DNA from: Oceanobacillus sojae
GTDB taxonomy: Bacteria > Bacillota > Bacilli > Bacillales > Amphibacillaceae
NCBI RefSeq assembly: GCF_900162665.1
Contig: NZ_LT727810.1
Location: 465,067 to 529,066 of the forward strand
Reading direction: 5' to 3'
Length of the DNA: 64,000 nt
This document shows, piece by piece, positions 36,880 through 45,220 of this stretch (the stretch's first letter is position 1; every line of letters begins with the position of its first letter). A program made the translations under genes and the position numbers. Below the pieces are notes generated by a model, which had not been told where the DNA came from, ran no database searches, and saw only the letters and a program-made list of their open reading frames with translations.

Positions 36880-38373
36880 ATGAGCACGTTTCGAGGATTA
36901 GAAATGTCACGTCAGGCACTGAGTACACAGCAAAGTGCTTTATATACAACCGGGCATAATATTTCCAATGCCAATACACCCGGATATACCAGACAACGCG
37001 TCAACATGCAGGCTATGAATGGTTATCCGACACCGGGAATGAACAGCCCGCATCTTCCCGGGCAAATGGGGACAGGAGTCGAAGTCGGTTCTGTACAGCG
37101 TATCCGCAACCAATTTCTAGATACGCAGTTCCGGTCAGAGAATGCATCTGTAGGCTACTGGTCCGAACGAACAGCAGCACTTTCAAGAATGGAAAACCTG
37201 TTAAACGAGCCGAGTGATTCTGGTATTGAAGCGGCAATGAGTGATTTTTGGAGTGCTCTGCAGGAAGCGGGTGCCAATCCAACAAATAATGGAGCACGTG
37301 CAGTTGTATTAAAAAGAGGCGAATCATTGGCGGATACTTTCAATCATCTGTCTTCTTCCATGAATACGATTCGTAAAGATTTACAAACGGAGACAGAGAA
37401 TACAATTGATAAAGCAAATGCGATGATTGAGCAGCTTGATTCTCTCAATAGTCAGATTAAAAAACTGGAAATCCATGGTTATAATGCGAATGATTTATAT
37501 GATAAGCGCGACAATATTCTGGACGAGTTATCGGAAATTGTGAATATTGAAGTGGAATACGATGGCAGCCATATACCGAGTGGTAAGCAAGGGGATGGTG
37601 TGGCTACTGTTAATATAATCATTGCAGATAGAGAACCAGTGAATATAGTTAATGGGGTGACAGGAGAAACCCAGAAAATAGAAAGCCCGGAGTATACAGA
37701 TCCTGATGAATTTAATGGAATGAAATTATTTGAAAATATTAAAGTACGCAATGTAGATATTACATCTTCTAAAGGAACACTTCAAAGCTATGTACATGCT
37801 TCCGGATATGTGGTTAGGGAAGGTGAGAATGTTGAAGTGAAAGGAGATTATCCAGAAATGCTGGAAAAGCTGGATAAATTAGCATTCGCCATTGCTAAAA
37901 GCTTTAATGAGCTTCATAAGGATGGTGACACAGCAGTGCCGTTCTTTGAAGATTTGGGCGAAGATTCAGCGGGAGCTGCCGGGAAAATAACAGTCGCTAT
38001 TAAAGATTATCAAGATATTATAGTCTCTTCTGGTGGGAATAAAGGAAAAGGAGACGTGGCATTAAATCTTGCTAATGTTTTTACAAGTCCAAATGACGGA
38101 CTGGGTGATGTCTCTGTCAACGGCTATCTGGAATCAATTATTGGTGATGTCGGTGTTGATACAAGTCATGCCATGACGATGCTAGACAGCACCGCTACAT
38201 TACAGCATCAGGTGAATAATCAGCGTCAATCTATCAGCGCTGTTTCCTTAGATGAAGAAATGACAAATATGATTAAATTCCAGCATGCTTATAATGCTGC
38301 TGCCCGCGGTATGACCGCAATGGATGAATTAATAGATACCGTTATTAACCGAATGGGATTAGTAGGAAGGTAG
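36880..38373 (+). CDS. flgK: Hook-associated protein 1 FlgK
   Basis: This 497-residue exported protein forms the first hook-filament junction ring. The N-terminal rod/hook signature FRGLEMSRQALSTQQSALYTTGHNISNANTPGYTRQRV is shown here in part (SNANTPGYTRQRV). The C-terminal region (VSLDEEMTNMIKFQHAYNAAARGM) is the second coiled segment. The start at 36880 has AAAGGAG upstream. It is ten bases from flgL. Confidence 0.93.
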   Translation: MSTFRGLEMSRQALSTQQSALYTTGHNISNANTPGYTRQRVNMQAMNGYPTPGMNSPHLPGQMGTGVEVGSVQRIRNQFLDTQFRSENASVGYWSERTAALSRMENLLNEPSDSGIEAAMSDFWSALQEAGANPTNNGARAVVLKRGESLADTFNHLSSSMNTIRKDLQTETENTIDKANAMIEQLDSLNSQIKKLEIHGYNANDLYDKRDNILDELSEIVNIEVEYDGSHIPSGKQGDGVATVNIIIADREPVNIVNGVTGETQKIESPEYTDPDEFNGMKLFENIKVRNVDITSSKGTLQSYVHASGYVVREGENVEVKGDYPEMLEKLDKLAFAIAKSFNELHKDGDTAVPFFEDLGEDSAGAAGKITVAIKDYQDIIVSSGGNKGKGDVALNLANVFTSPNDGLGDVSVNGYLESIIGDVGVDTSHAMTMLDSTATLQHQVNNQRQSISAVSLDEEMTNMIKFQHAYNAAARGMTAMDELIDTVINRMGLVGR

Positions 38374-38382
38374 GTTAGAAAA

Positions 38383-39276
38383 ATGAGAGTAACTCAAAGT
38401 ATGCTTTCCAATAACATGTTACGTAACTTAACGCACAGTAATACGCAAATGAATAAATATATGGAGCAGTTATACTCCGGAAAAAAGATATCAAAGCCTT
38501 CCGATGATCCGATGATCGCGATGAAGGGTGTTTCTTACCGTTCTGAATTAGCAAGAATTAATCAATTTGAACGAAATACTTCAGAAGTGAACAGCTGGCT
38601 GGATAATACAGACGCTGCGATGGACCAGACAAACCAGGCGATGCAGCGGTTAAAGGAGCTGGCCGTAAAGGCAAGTAATGGAACAAACAGCGATGACGAA
38701 TATCAGAGCATTGTGGAAGAAGCAAAACAGCTAAAAGAGCATCTGGTGGATATTGCTAATACGAATGTGAATGGAAGATATATTTTTAACGGTACTAATT
38801 CAGATACACCACCAGTAGCAGTAGATGAAAATGGGGAAATTACTACTGACTTTAATAAGGAAGATGTGCTTATTGAAGTATCAAGCGGTATTACCGTAAA
38901 AGCAAATACAGATGGGTCCAGTGTCTTTGGTGAAAACGGAGATTTGTTTGAAACCGTAGATAACTTTATTAAAAGACTGGAGAAAAAAGAAGATGTTGAA
39001 GGCGATATTGAAGACAGTATTGGTGAATTAGATGCTTCCATTGGAGGTATTCTGGATTCACGTGCAGAAATTGGTGCGCGCATGAATAGAGTGGAGCTGG
39101 TGGAAAACCGCTTAGCTGATCAAAAAATCGTAACGACAAAAACTTTATCTGATAAGGAAGATGTTGACTTTGCGGAGGCAATTACGAATCTGATTACACA
39201 GGAGAGTTTGCATCGGGCAGCACTTTCAGCAGGTTCCCGGATTATTCAGCCTTCCTTAGTTGACTTTTTACGTTAA
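38383..39276 (+). CDS. flgL: Hook-associated protein 3 FlgL
   Basis: This 297-residue flagellin-like protein forms the second junction ring. The N-terminus MRVTQSMLSNNMLRNLTHSN and the segment GKKISKPSDDP are typical, as is the C-terminal coiled segment ESLHRAALSAGSRIIQPSL. A strong terminator follows at 39371-39412, so the downstream yviE-fliW-csrA genes may have a separate or attenuated transcript. Confidence 0.92.
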   Translation: MRVTQSMLSNNMLRNLTHSNTQMNKYMEQLYSGKKISKPSDDPMIAMKGVSYRSELARINQFERNTSEVNSWLDNTDAAMDQTNQAMQRLKELAVKASNGTNSDDEYQSIVEEAKQLKEHLVDIANTNVNGRYIFNGTNSDTPPVAVDENGEITTDFNKEDVLIEVSSGITVKANTDGSSVFGENGDLFETVDNFIKRLEKKEDVEGDIEDSIGELDASIGGILDSRAEIGARMNRVELVENRLADQKIVTTKTLSDKEDVDFAEAITNLITQESLHRAALSAGSRIIQPSLVDFLR

Positions 39277-39370
39277 TTGCAAAAGTATAACCGTCTTATC
39301 TGATTATGACTGGTAATATCTTTGGTTTAAATATTCGTACACGTGCAAGCTATATTTTCTTACTGATTAT

Positions 39371-39412
39371 AAAACACCCTGCCCATTATTCTGTCTGGAG
39401 CAGGGTGTTTTT
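39371..39412 (+). terminator. Terminator between flgL and yviE
   Basis: A 12-bp stem (AAAACACCCTGC with GCAGGGTGTTTT) and T-run lie inside what is one operon in B. subtilis. Confidence 0.88.
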
Positions 39413-39439
39413 AGAAAATGAGATGGAGAGGGGACAGAG

Positions 39440-40003
39440 ATGGAAATCCCACAAATTAGAATCCATTCACAGCCGGCAAAAATTCAAATACATACAGAAC
39501 CGGCTCAATTACATATTTCACAGCCGCCAGGTGATTTAACCATTAGACAGCCAGCAGCAGAAATCTCCATGCATACGAGGCCGGGAAGATTAAATATTGA
39601 TCAAAGCCAGGCTTGGGAGGACATGAATTTATTAAGACCCAAAAAGAGTATTGCAAAAAATGCGCAGGCTGGTCAACAGGCGGCACAGCAAGGAGCTGCC
39701 AGAAGAGCACGACAGGGGAATGCATTAATGCGAATTGAAAATAATTCAGATCCAATCAAAACACAAGCGCTGGAAAATGGTTTTACGCAGCAAAAAAGGT
39801 TAGGACTTACATTTATTCCTTCTACCTTTGCAGTGAAAACCTCCTATGAACCGGCTGAATTAGATATCCAGGTTCGAACAAATCAACCAATTATTGAGGG
39901 AAGAGTAAATAAACCAATCATGCAATATAAAGCTGGAAGAATAGAAACCTCTCTTGCCCAGCGTCCGGAACTGACAATAGAAGTAGTCAATACGAAAATA
40001 TAA
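39440..40003 (+). CDS. yviE: YviE, DUF6470 protein
   Basis: This 187-residue soluble protein of unknown function is conserved upstream of fliW in Bacillaceae. It consists of repeated short beta segments of the type IxIHSQPAKIQIHTEPAQL, with alternating polar and aliphatic residues, plus a central basic helical part (AQAGQQAAQQGAARRARQG). Resemblance to B. subtilis YviE includes LNIDQSQAWEDMN. A GAGAGGGG site precedes the ATG. It ends 12 bases before fliW. Confidence 0.85.
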   Translation: MEIPQIRIHSQPAKIQIHTEPAQLHISQPPGDLTIRQPAAEISMHTRPGRLNIDQSQAWEDMNLLRPKKSIAKNAQAGQQAAQQGAARRARQGNALMRIENNSDPIKTQALENGFTQQKRLGLTFIPSTFAVKTSYEPAELDIQVRTNQPIIEGRVNKPIMQYKAGRIETSLAQRPELTIEVVNTKI

Positions 40004-40015
40004 GGAGTGTACACC

Positions 40016-40462
40016 ATGAAGATGACATCTACTTATTTAGGTGAAATTGAAGTTGATGAGTCAAAAATAATAAAATTTCCATCAGGAATACCCGGGTTTT
40101 CGGAATCCAGGCAGTTTGTGCTGCTGGAGTTGCCGGATAATCCCATATTTCATATTTTGCAATCGGCAGATGATGCCAATTTAGCTTTTATCATTACGGA
40201 TCCTTATTATTTATATCAGGACTATTCCTTTGAACTGGAAGCTTCGACTTTGGAATTCTTAAATATAAAAGATCGCAATGATATTGCAGTTTATACAATT
40301 GTTACAGTAAATAAGCCTTTTGAAAAAAGCACGATTAATTTGAAAGCCCCCATTGTGATTCATATGAAGGAAAATATCGCAAAACAGGTTGTTCTTCAAA
40401 AGGAAGATTATTCTTCCAGGGCACCAATCAGTCAGCCTCTTCATGAAAAGGAGGAGAACTAA
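40016..40462 (+). CDS. fliW: Flagellar assembly factor FliW
   Basis: This 148-residue cytoplasmic protein binds CsrA and flagellin, forming the switch that couples flagellin translation to secretion. Family features include KIIKFPSGIPGFSESRQFVLLEL and NLKAPIVIHMKENIAKQVVL. The ATG at 40016 has AAGGAG nine bases upstream; the GTG at 40007 lies in that site. The stop codon is immediately followed by the csrA start. Confidence 0.93.
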   Translation: MKMTSTYLGEIEVDESKIIKFPSGIPGFSESRQFVLLELPDNPIFHILQSADDANLAFIITDPYYLYQDYSFELEASTLEFLNIKDRNDIAVYTIVTVNKPFEKSTINLKAPIVIHMKENIAKQVVLQKEDYSSRAPISQPLHEKEEN

Positions 40463-40687
40463 ATGCTTGTACTTTCCAGAAAAAGAAATGAAGCTATTCA
40501 AATAGGAGACGATATTGAGGTAGAAGTAATTGCTATTGAAGGAGATCAGGTGAAGCTGGGTATTCGTGCTCCAAAATCAGTAGATATATATCGTCAGGAA
40601 ATCTATGTAGATATTAAAAATCAAAATAACCAGGCAGCACAAATAGATCAGAACCTCTTTGATTTCTTAAAAGGTGAGAAATTGTAG
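40463..40687 (+). CDS. csrA: Carbon storage regulator CsrA
   Basis: This 74-residue RNA-binding dimer represses translation of hag in Bacillus. The whole-length motif [20 protein letters not shown] and the C-terminal [14 protein letters not shown] are typical. AAAAGGAGGAG lies inside the fliW end. In B. subtilis hag follows; here only 152 bases remain before flaG and no flagellin is present, so its mRNA target is elsewhere. Confidence 0.95.
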   Translation: MLVLSRKRNEAIQIGDDIEVEVIAIEGDQVKLGIRAPKSVDIYRQEIYVDIKNQNNQAAQIDQNLFDFLKGEKL

Positions 40688-40781
40688 TTTATATTTCACT
40701 TTTTGATTGAACAGTATTTATTCTTCCTTCCAAGTCACTGATAAACTTAGCAATAATGCCTGAAAAGATTACATTTAACCC

Positions 40782-40808
40782 TTTACAATTTAAAAAAGAA
40801 GCCGATAT
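40782..40808 (+). promoter_or_regulatory. SigD promoter of flaG-fliDST
   Basis: GCCGATAT at 40801-40808 is a perfect SigD -10. Fifteen bases upstream lies TTTA (40782-40785), a poor version of the -35 TAAA. It is 32 bases before the flaG start. Confidence 0.7.
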
Positions 40809-40839
40809 AAAAGATAAACAGTAAGGAGTGTAACATAAA

Positions 40840-41199
40840 ATGGTTGTAAATAAAGTTGGAGTTCAGGATACTTCATTTATCCCTCATTCCATTAAATCTG
40901 TTACATCACCCGCTGCTTTACAATCTGATTCAAAAGAGAACGAAACAGCTTTGAAAGAAGAGAATAAAGTAGTGAGTAAAGAGCAAATAGAGCAGGTAGT
41001 TGATAAAATGAACGATTTCTTGGAGCCTGTCAGAAGAAATGTAAAGTTTGTCATGCACGAAAAACTGGAAAAGTATTATGTTACTGTCGTAGATGCAGAT
41101 AAAGATGAAGTCATACGGGAAATTCCTCCAAAGAAGATGCTGGATATGTATGCGGAAATGGCTGATTTTATGGGGCTGTTAATCAATAAAAAGGTATAG
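40840..41199 (+). CDS. flaG: FlaG protein
   Basis: This 119-residue protein of the FlaG family affects filament length in other bacteria. The first 45 residues are variable and polar. The C-terminal conserved domain contains FVMHEKLEKYYVTVVDADKDEVIREIPPKKML in shortened form (VIREIPPKKMLDMYA). A TAAGGAG site precedes the ATG. It is the first gene after the SigD promoter and is followed by fliD at 12 bases. Confidence 0.9.
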   Translation: MVVNKVGVQDTSFIPHSIKSVTSPAALQSDSKENETALKEENKVVSKEQIEQVVDKMNDFLEPVRRNVKFVMHEKLEKYYVTVVDADKDEVIREIPPKKMLDMYAEMADFMGLLINKKV

Positions 41200-41211
41200 A
41201 GGTGAGCAAAA

Positions 41212-42732
41212 ATGCGAATTGGCGGATTAGCAAGCGGAATCGATACAGAAACGATGATTAAAGATTTGATGAATGCAGAAAGAATACCGCTTGATAAATT
41301 ACATCAGGACCGGACAAAACTGGAATGGAAACGCGATGCTTTCCGGGATGTTAATAAAATGCTGGCTGATTTTGACCAGAATTTGATTTTTAATATGAAA
41401 TTGAGTAATACGTTTAATACAAAAATTATTTCCTCGACACAGGAAAGTGCTGTTCGTGCGACAGGAAATGCTGGTGCGAATAGTGGGACTTACAGGATTA
41501 ATGTAACACAATTAGCTAGTTCTGCGATTAATGTTGGTGAAGGTGGGATACAGTTTGATGCTGACCAGACACTAAAAGAAGCAGGAATTACTGGTCCTAT
41601 TACATTTAGAACGTATGGGAAAGATAGTTCATATGGGGAAGCAGATGAGGATGGTAGATTCTATAGAAATCATGAATATGAAATCCGTGATGGAGATAAG
41701 CTTTCAGACGTTATCAAGAGAATTAATGATGATGTAGATAGTCCTGTACGGATGACTTATGACGAAAATTCTAAAAAAGTTATATTAGAGGCTACACGGA
41801 CTGGACAATATAATACAAAAGAAGATGGAAAAGAAATTGAATTTGACAGTAGTGAAGGAAGCTTCTTTGCACAGTTAGGTTTGATGCAAGATGGAGAAAA
41901 AGGCGCTCAAAACGCAAAATTCACCTATAATGGCGCCTATGAAGTAGAAACCCAGGACAACCACTACCAGCTAAATGGCGTCACCTTCCAATTTCTAAAT
42001 AAAACAGACGGCGAAGCAACTTTAAACGTAACCAATGACATTGATCATACCGTCGATAAAATTAAAGAATTTGTTGAAGCTTATAATGAAATTGTCGATA
42101 AAATAAATGAGTCGCAGCGTGAGCAGGTTTACCGTGATTTTCCGCCATTAACGGATGAACAGAAGTCTGATATGACAGAGCGTGAAATTGAGCTTTGGGA
42201 AGAAAAAGCAAAAAGCGGGATGCTCAAAGGCGAAGCGGCTCTATCCAGCGGCCTGACCGGTATGCGTTCAAGCTGGTACAGTACCGTTAAAAATGACGGA
42301 GCATTTAGTTCTTTAATAGAACTTGGCATTGAAACGACAGCTGACTATATGGATGGCGGGAAGTTAGTTATTAAAGATGAAGCAAAACTGCGTGATGCTC
42401 TTGCTGATGATCCTGATAGTGTACAAAAGCTCTTCTCCAACAACGTAGAAGGAGAAGGAAGAGGATTAATCAACCGCCTGGAGGATGCTGTTGAAGGCAC
42501 CATCAGCCAAATTAATCAACGTGCCGGCAAAGCAACAAGTGTATCCCTGGATGGCTATGCATTAGGGAAGCGTATGGAGGACATTAACAGCCGTATTGAG
42601 AATTTTGAACGCCGTTTGGAAAAAGTAGAATCACGTTATTGGAAGCAATTCTCAGAGATGGAACGTGCGATCTCTATGATGAATCAGCAGTCCGATATGC
42701 TGATGTCAAACTTCTATCCGGCGCAAGGATAA
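41212..42732 (+). CDS. fliD: Flagellar cap protein FliD
   Basis: This 506-residue exported protein caps the filament and helps flagellin to assemble. The N-terminus MRIGGLASGIDTETMIKDLM is the classical signature. The C-terminal coiled domain contains RMEDINSRIENFERRLEKVESRYWKQF and MSNFYP. The variable surface domains lie between. AGGTGAG precedes the ATG. It lies in the flaG-fliD-fliS-fliT operon. Confidence 0.93.
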   Translation: MRIGGLASGIDTETMIKDLMNAERIPLDKLHQDRTKLEWKRDAFRDVNKMLADFDQNLIFNMKLSNTFNTKIISSTQESAVRATGNAGANSGTYRINVTQLASSAINVGEGGIQFDADQTLKEAGITGPITFRTYGKDSSYGEADEDGRFYRNHEYEIRDGDKLSDVIKRINDDVDSPVRMTYDENSKKVILEATRTGQYNTKEDGKEIEFDSSEGSFFAQLGLMQDGEKGAQNAKFTYNGAYEVETQDNHYQLNGVTFQFLNKTDGEATLNVTNDIDHTVDKIKEFVEAYNEIVDKINESQREQVYRDFPPLTDEQKSDMTEREIELWEEKAKSGMLKGEAALSSGLTGMRSSWYSTVKNDGAFSSLIELGIETTADYMDGGKLVIKDEAKLRDALADDPDSVQKLFSNNVEGEGRGLINRLEDAVEGTISQINQRAGKATSVSLDGYALGKRMEDINSRIENFERRLEKVESRYWKQFSEMERAISMMNQQSDMLMSNFYPAQG

Positions 42733-42755
42733 TAATAAAGAGGGGATGACCCGGT

Positions 42756-43157
42756 ATGAGTAGTAATAAAGCGTATCAAACCTATCAAAATAACGCTGTA
42801 AATACAGCATCTGGCGGAGAGCTGACATTGATGCTCTATAACGGCTGTATTAAATTTATAAAACAGGCAATGAAAGATGTGGATAATAAAGATTTTGCTG
42901 CGAAGAATACGAATATCCAAAAGGCACAGAAAATCGTGAATGAACTGATGGTGACGCTGGATATGAAAATGGATATTTCCCATCAAATTCTTCCGCTATA
43001 TGATTACATGCATAATCTTTTAACGGAAGCGAATATAAAGAATGATATAGAAAAATTAAAAGAGGCACTCGGCTACGCAGAAGAATTTCGTGATGTCTGG
43101 AAGCAGGTTATTCTCAAGGACCGTCAGCAGAAATTTAAACAAGGTGCTTCCATCTGA
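42756..43157 (+). CDS. fliS: Flagellin chaperone FliS
   Basis: This 133-residue helical chaperone keeps flagellin unfolded before export. AYQTYQNNAVNTASGGELTLMLYNG is the family hallmark (shown in shorter form as NTASGGELTLMLYNG). The four-helix pattern and the length agree with B. subtilis FliS. It overlaps fliT by one base (TGATG). Confidence 0.93.
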   Translation: MSSNKAYQTYQNNAVNTASGGELTLMLYNGCIKFIKQAMKDVDNKDFAAKNTNIQKAQKIVNELMVTLDMKMDISHQILPLYDYMHNLLTEANIKNDIEKLKEALGYAEEFRDVWKQVILKDRQQKFKQGASI

Positions 43158-43510
43158 TGAACCGGATACTGCCTATCTACCAAATAACAGAAAGCATGCA
43201 GCAGTTATTATTACAAGAAATTGATTACCATAATCGGGAAGAGGTAATTGGTATATTTCAGAAAAAAATGGAAGAGAGAGGACAGCTGCTGGAAGCAATT
43301 GCGCCTCCATATACAGAGGATGAAGAAAAACTCGGTCGGACAGTTGTGGAAATGAATAAAGGGATCGAGCAGAAAATGAAATTTTTATTTTTTGCATTAA
43401 AGAACGAGATGAAACAGGTACAACAGCAAAAGAAATCGACAACAAGCTATTCAAATCCATATAAAAATGTCCAAAGCATGGACGGGATGTTCTTAGATCA
43501 AAAAAAATAG
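43157..43510 (+). CDS. fliT: Flagellar protein FliT
   Basis: This 117-residue helical protein occupies the fliT position. FliT-type proteins are chaperones of FliD. Glu- and Lys-rich helices (about 15-45 and 55-90) and the translational overlap with fliS support the assignment. Primary sequence is weakly conserved in this family, so the call depends on context. A terminator follows. Confidence 0.8.
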   Translation: MNRILPIYQITESMQQLLLQEIDYHNREEVIGIFQKKMEERGQLLEAIAPPYTEDEEKLGRTVVEMNKGIEQKMKFLFFALKNEMKQVQQQKKSTTSYSNPYKNVQSMDGMFLDQKK

Positions 43511-43531
43511 AAAGTTTAGCTGTTCTAAAAG

Positions 43532-43576
43532 AAGAGATAATTAGTATCTATCATTAAACTGGTTATCTCTTTTTTT
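43532..43576 (+). terminator. Terminator after fliT
   Basis: A 14-bp stem with G-U pairs (AAGAGATAATTAGT with ACTGGTTATCTCTT) is followed by a long T-run. Confidence 0.88.
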
Positions 43577-43791
43577 GTACATTAGAAATCAATACTTTCC
43601 AAAAAAACAAAAGTTATTATTCATCTGATTAGAATTTTGTCAAAAAATCTTTAGGCTTTTTAATACTTGTATATAAAGGGCTGGAAGTAATTTGATAGAA
43701 AGCGTTTACTAAAAAATAGAGGTTTAGAGAAGAGAAGTTTGTGAAATAGTGCTATAATATATTTATAAAAGTATAGAAGGAGGACACTTAC

Positions 43792-44349
43792 ATGAAATTT
43801 AATATCAGAGGCGAAAATATTGAGGTTACAAGCGCTATTCGAGAGTATGTTGAGAAAAAGATCAGCAAACTGGAAAGATACTTTGATTCCGCTCCGATTA
43901 GCGACGTGCATGTAAATTTAAGTGTCTATAATGATGAACAGCGAATTGAAGTTACCATTCCGATGACAAATCTATTACTGCGTGCGGAAGTACAGCATAT
44001 TGATTTATATGCTGCTGTAGACTTAGCGGTAGATAAATTAGAGAGACAAATTCGCAAATATAAAACTAAAATTAATCGTAAATTTAAACAAAATGGTTCA
44101 CCAAAACATGCTTTTGCAGAGTTGGAAAAAGAAGCTAGATTAGCGACAGAAGAAAATAATGAAAGCGATATTGAAATCGTACGTACAAAACGTTTCAACT
44201 TAAAACCAATGGATTCTGAAGAAGCAATTTTACAAATGGATATGCTTGGACATGCTTTCTTCGTATTCACAAACGACCAATCGGGTGACACAAATGTTGT
44301 TTATAAACGCCGCGATGGAAAATATGGTCTGATTGAACCAAATGTTTAA
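43792..44349 (+). CDS. hpf: Ribosome hibernation factor HPF, long form
   Basis: This 185-residue protein dimerises ribosomes into inactive 100S particles in stationary phase. The N-terminal HPF/RaiA domain (MKFNIRGENIEVTSAIREYV to about 105) and a C-terminal dimerisation domain (RFNLKPMDSEEAILQMDMLG..FVFTN) identify the long form. An AGAAGGAGG site precedes the ATG. TATAAT at 43753-43758 is the likely -10. In B. subtilis the gene (yvyD) is controlled by SigB and SigH; I see no good SigB site here. Confidence 0.93.
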   Translation: MKFNIRGENIEVTSAIREYVEKKISKLERYFDSAPISDVHVNLSVYNDEQRIEVTIPMTNLLLRAEVQHIDLYAAVDLAVDKLERQIRKYKTKINRKFKQNGSPKHAFAELEKEARLATEENNESDIEIVRTKRFNLKPMDSEEAILQMDMLGHAFFVFTNDQSGDTNVVYKRRDGKYGLIEPNV

Positions 44350-44710
44350 ATAAAAAAATAATATACATTAATAAAAAGCAGTACACCTTTTATTTATGAA
44401 AGGTGCACTGCTTTTTATATTGGCTTAAAAAAAGAAAAGTCATCTTTACATATGTTTATTTTGTTAATTTAATCGTAGAACAGCGGCTCAATAAATTAGA
44501 AGCTGCATCCATTCACGCAAATTTGTCGAAAAAAACATCAAATTTTCATTTTGAAGCTATTTTTGAGAAAAAAAGTCGCTTTTTGCCTTCAAAAAACCAA
44601 ATTCCCCTGGGCAAATTTTCATTTTGTATGCCTGAAAACGTGATTTTGCTGATTCGCAGGATAAGAAAGGATATGGTATAAACAAATTAGAAAGAAAAGG
44701 AGGCAGTTTA
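44350..44710. other. Intergenic region hpf / 50-aa ORF
   Basis: This 361-base gap holds the hpf terminator (44373-44416) and a direct 15-bp repeat CAAATTTTCATTTTG (44539-44553 and 44612-44626). A 92-codon frame at 44403-44681 overlaps the terminator, lacks a ribosome site and is rejected. Confidence 0.55.
44373..44416 (+). terminator. hpf terminator
   Basis: An 18-bp stem with one mismatch (AAAAAGCAGTACACCTTT at the left) and an 8-base loop ends in a T-run. Confidence 0.9.
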
Positions 44711-44863
44711 ATGCAGTATCTTAACCAGCGATTATTAAATGAACTGGAACAGCGTGTTAAGCAGCAGGAACATACTATTCAACAGCTATTACGTATTGTA
44801 GCTAACCTCAACAAAAATGTTGTACAACTATCCTCTGAACAAAAAGAAAAAATACAAAAGTAG
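44711..44863 (+). CDS. Small helical protein, 50 aa
   Basis: The frame is preceded by AAAAGGAGG at good spacing. It encodes a 50-residue, strongly helical, Gln- and Glu-rich protein (begins MQYLNQRLLNELEQRVKQQE) with heptad-like leucines, consistent with a short coiled coil. A terminator follows at 44915. It lies between hpf and secA. I do not recognise its function. Confidence 0.7.
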   Translation: MQYLNQRLLNELEQRVKQQEHTIQQLLRIVANLNKNVVQLSSEQKEKIQK

Positions 44864-44914
44864 TAATTTACGTACTACTCTACGCAAAACTCCCACGCTA
44901 GATCGCCTCATTCA

Positions 44915-44944
44915 GGACTGAAATAATCGTTTCAGTTCTTTTTT
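44915..44944 (+). terminator. Terminator after 50-aa ORF
   Basis: A 9-bp stem (GGACTGAAA with TTTCAGTTC, one G-U) with a 6-base loop is followed by T. Confidence 0.82.
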
Positions 44945-45026
44945 TATACTTAAACTCTGAAAAATCATCTGGAAGCCTGCCTTCATGATAGAATTTCATT
45001 ATGGGGAATAAGGCGGGGTATGTAAG

Positions 45027-45056
45027 TTGTCATAACGGTTTAGGAAGTGTTATGAT
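45027..45056 (+). promoter_or_regulatory. Candidate secA promoter
   Basis: TTGTCA (45027-45032), 18 bases and TATGAT (45051-45056) lie 165 bases before secA. Confidence 0.55.
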
Positions 45057-45220
45057 ATTAATATTGACCATTGCCTATAAGAAATGGTAACTTAATTAGC
45101 TATTGATATCATTAACTTTACACAATGGTATATTATATATGTTACTTACACGACAGATGATAAACCGAATAGTGTTTAAATAAGAAATAAAAAGTTTCAA
45201 TTAACTGAGGAGCGTTCATT

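Larger units (their letters stand above)
44864..45220. other. Intergenic region before secA
   Basis: This 357-base gap holds a terminator (44915-44944) and a secA promoter (45027-45056). The rest is AT-rich, with several TATA-like stretches near 45130 that could be a second promoter. Confidence 0.55.

Noticed and set aside
44403-44681. 92-codon plus-strand frame after hpf
   Set aside because: It begins inside the hpf terminator, lacks a ribosome site and has no family-like pattern.
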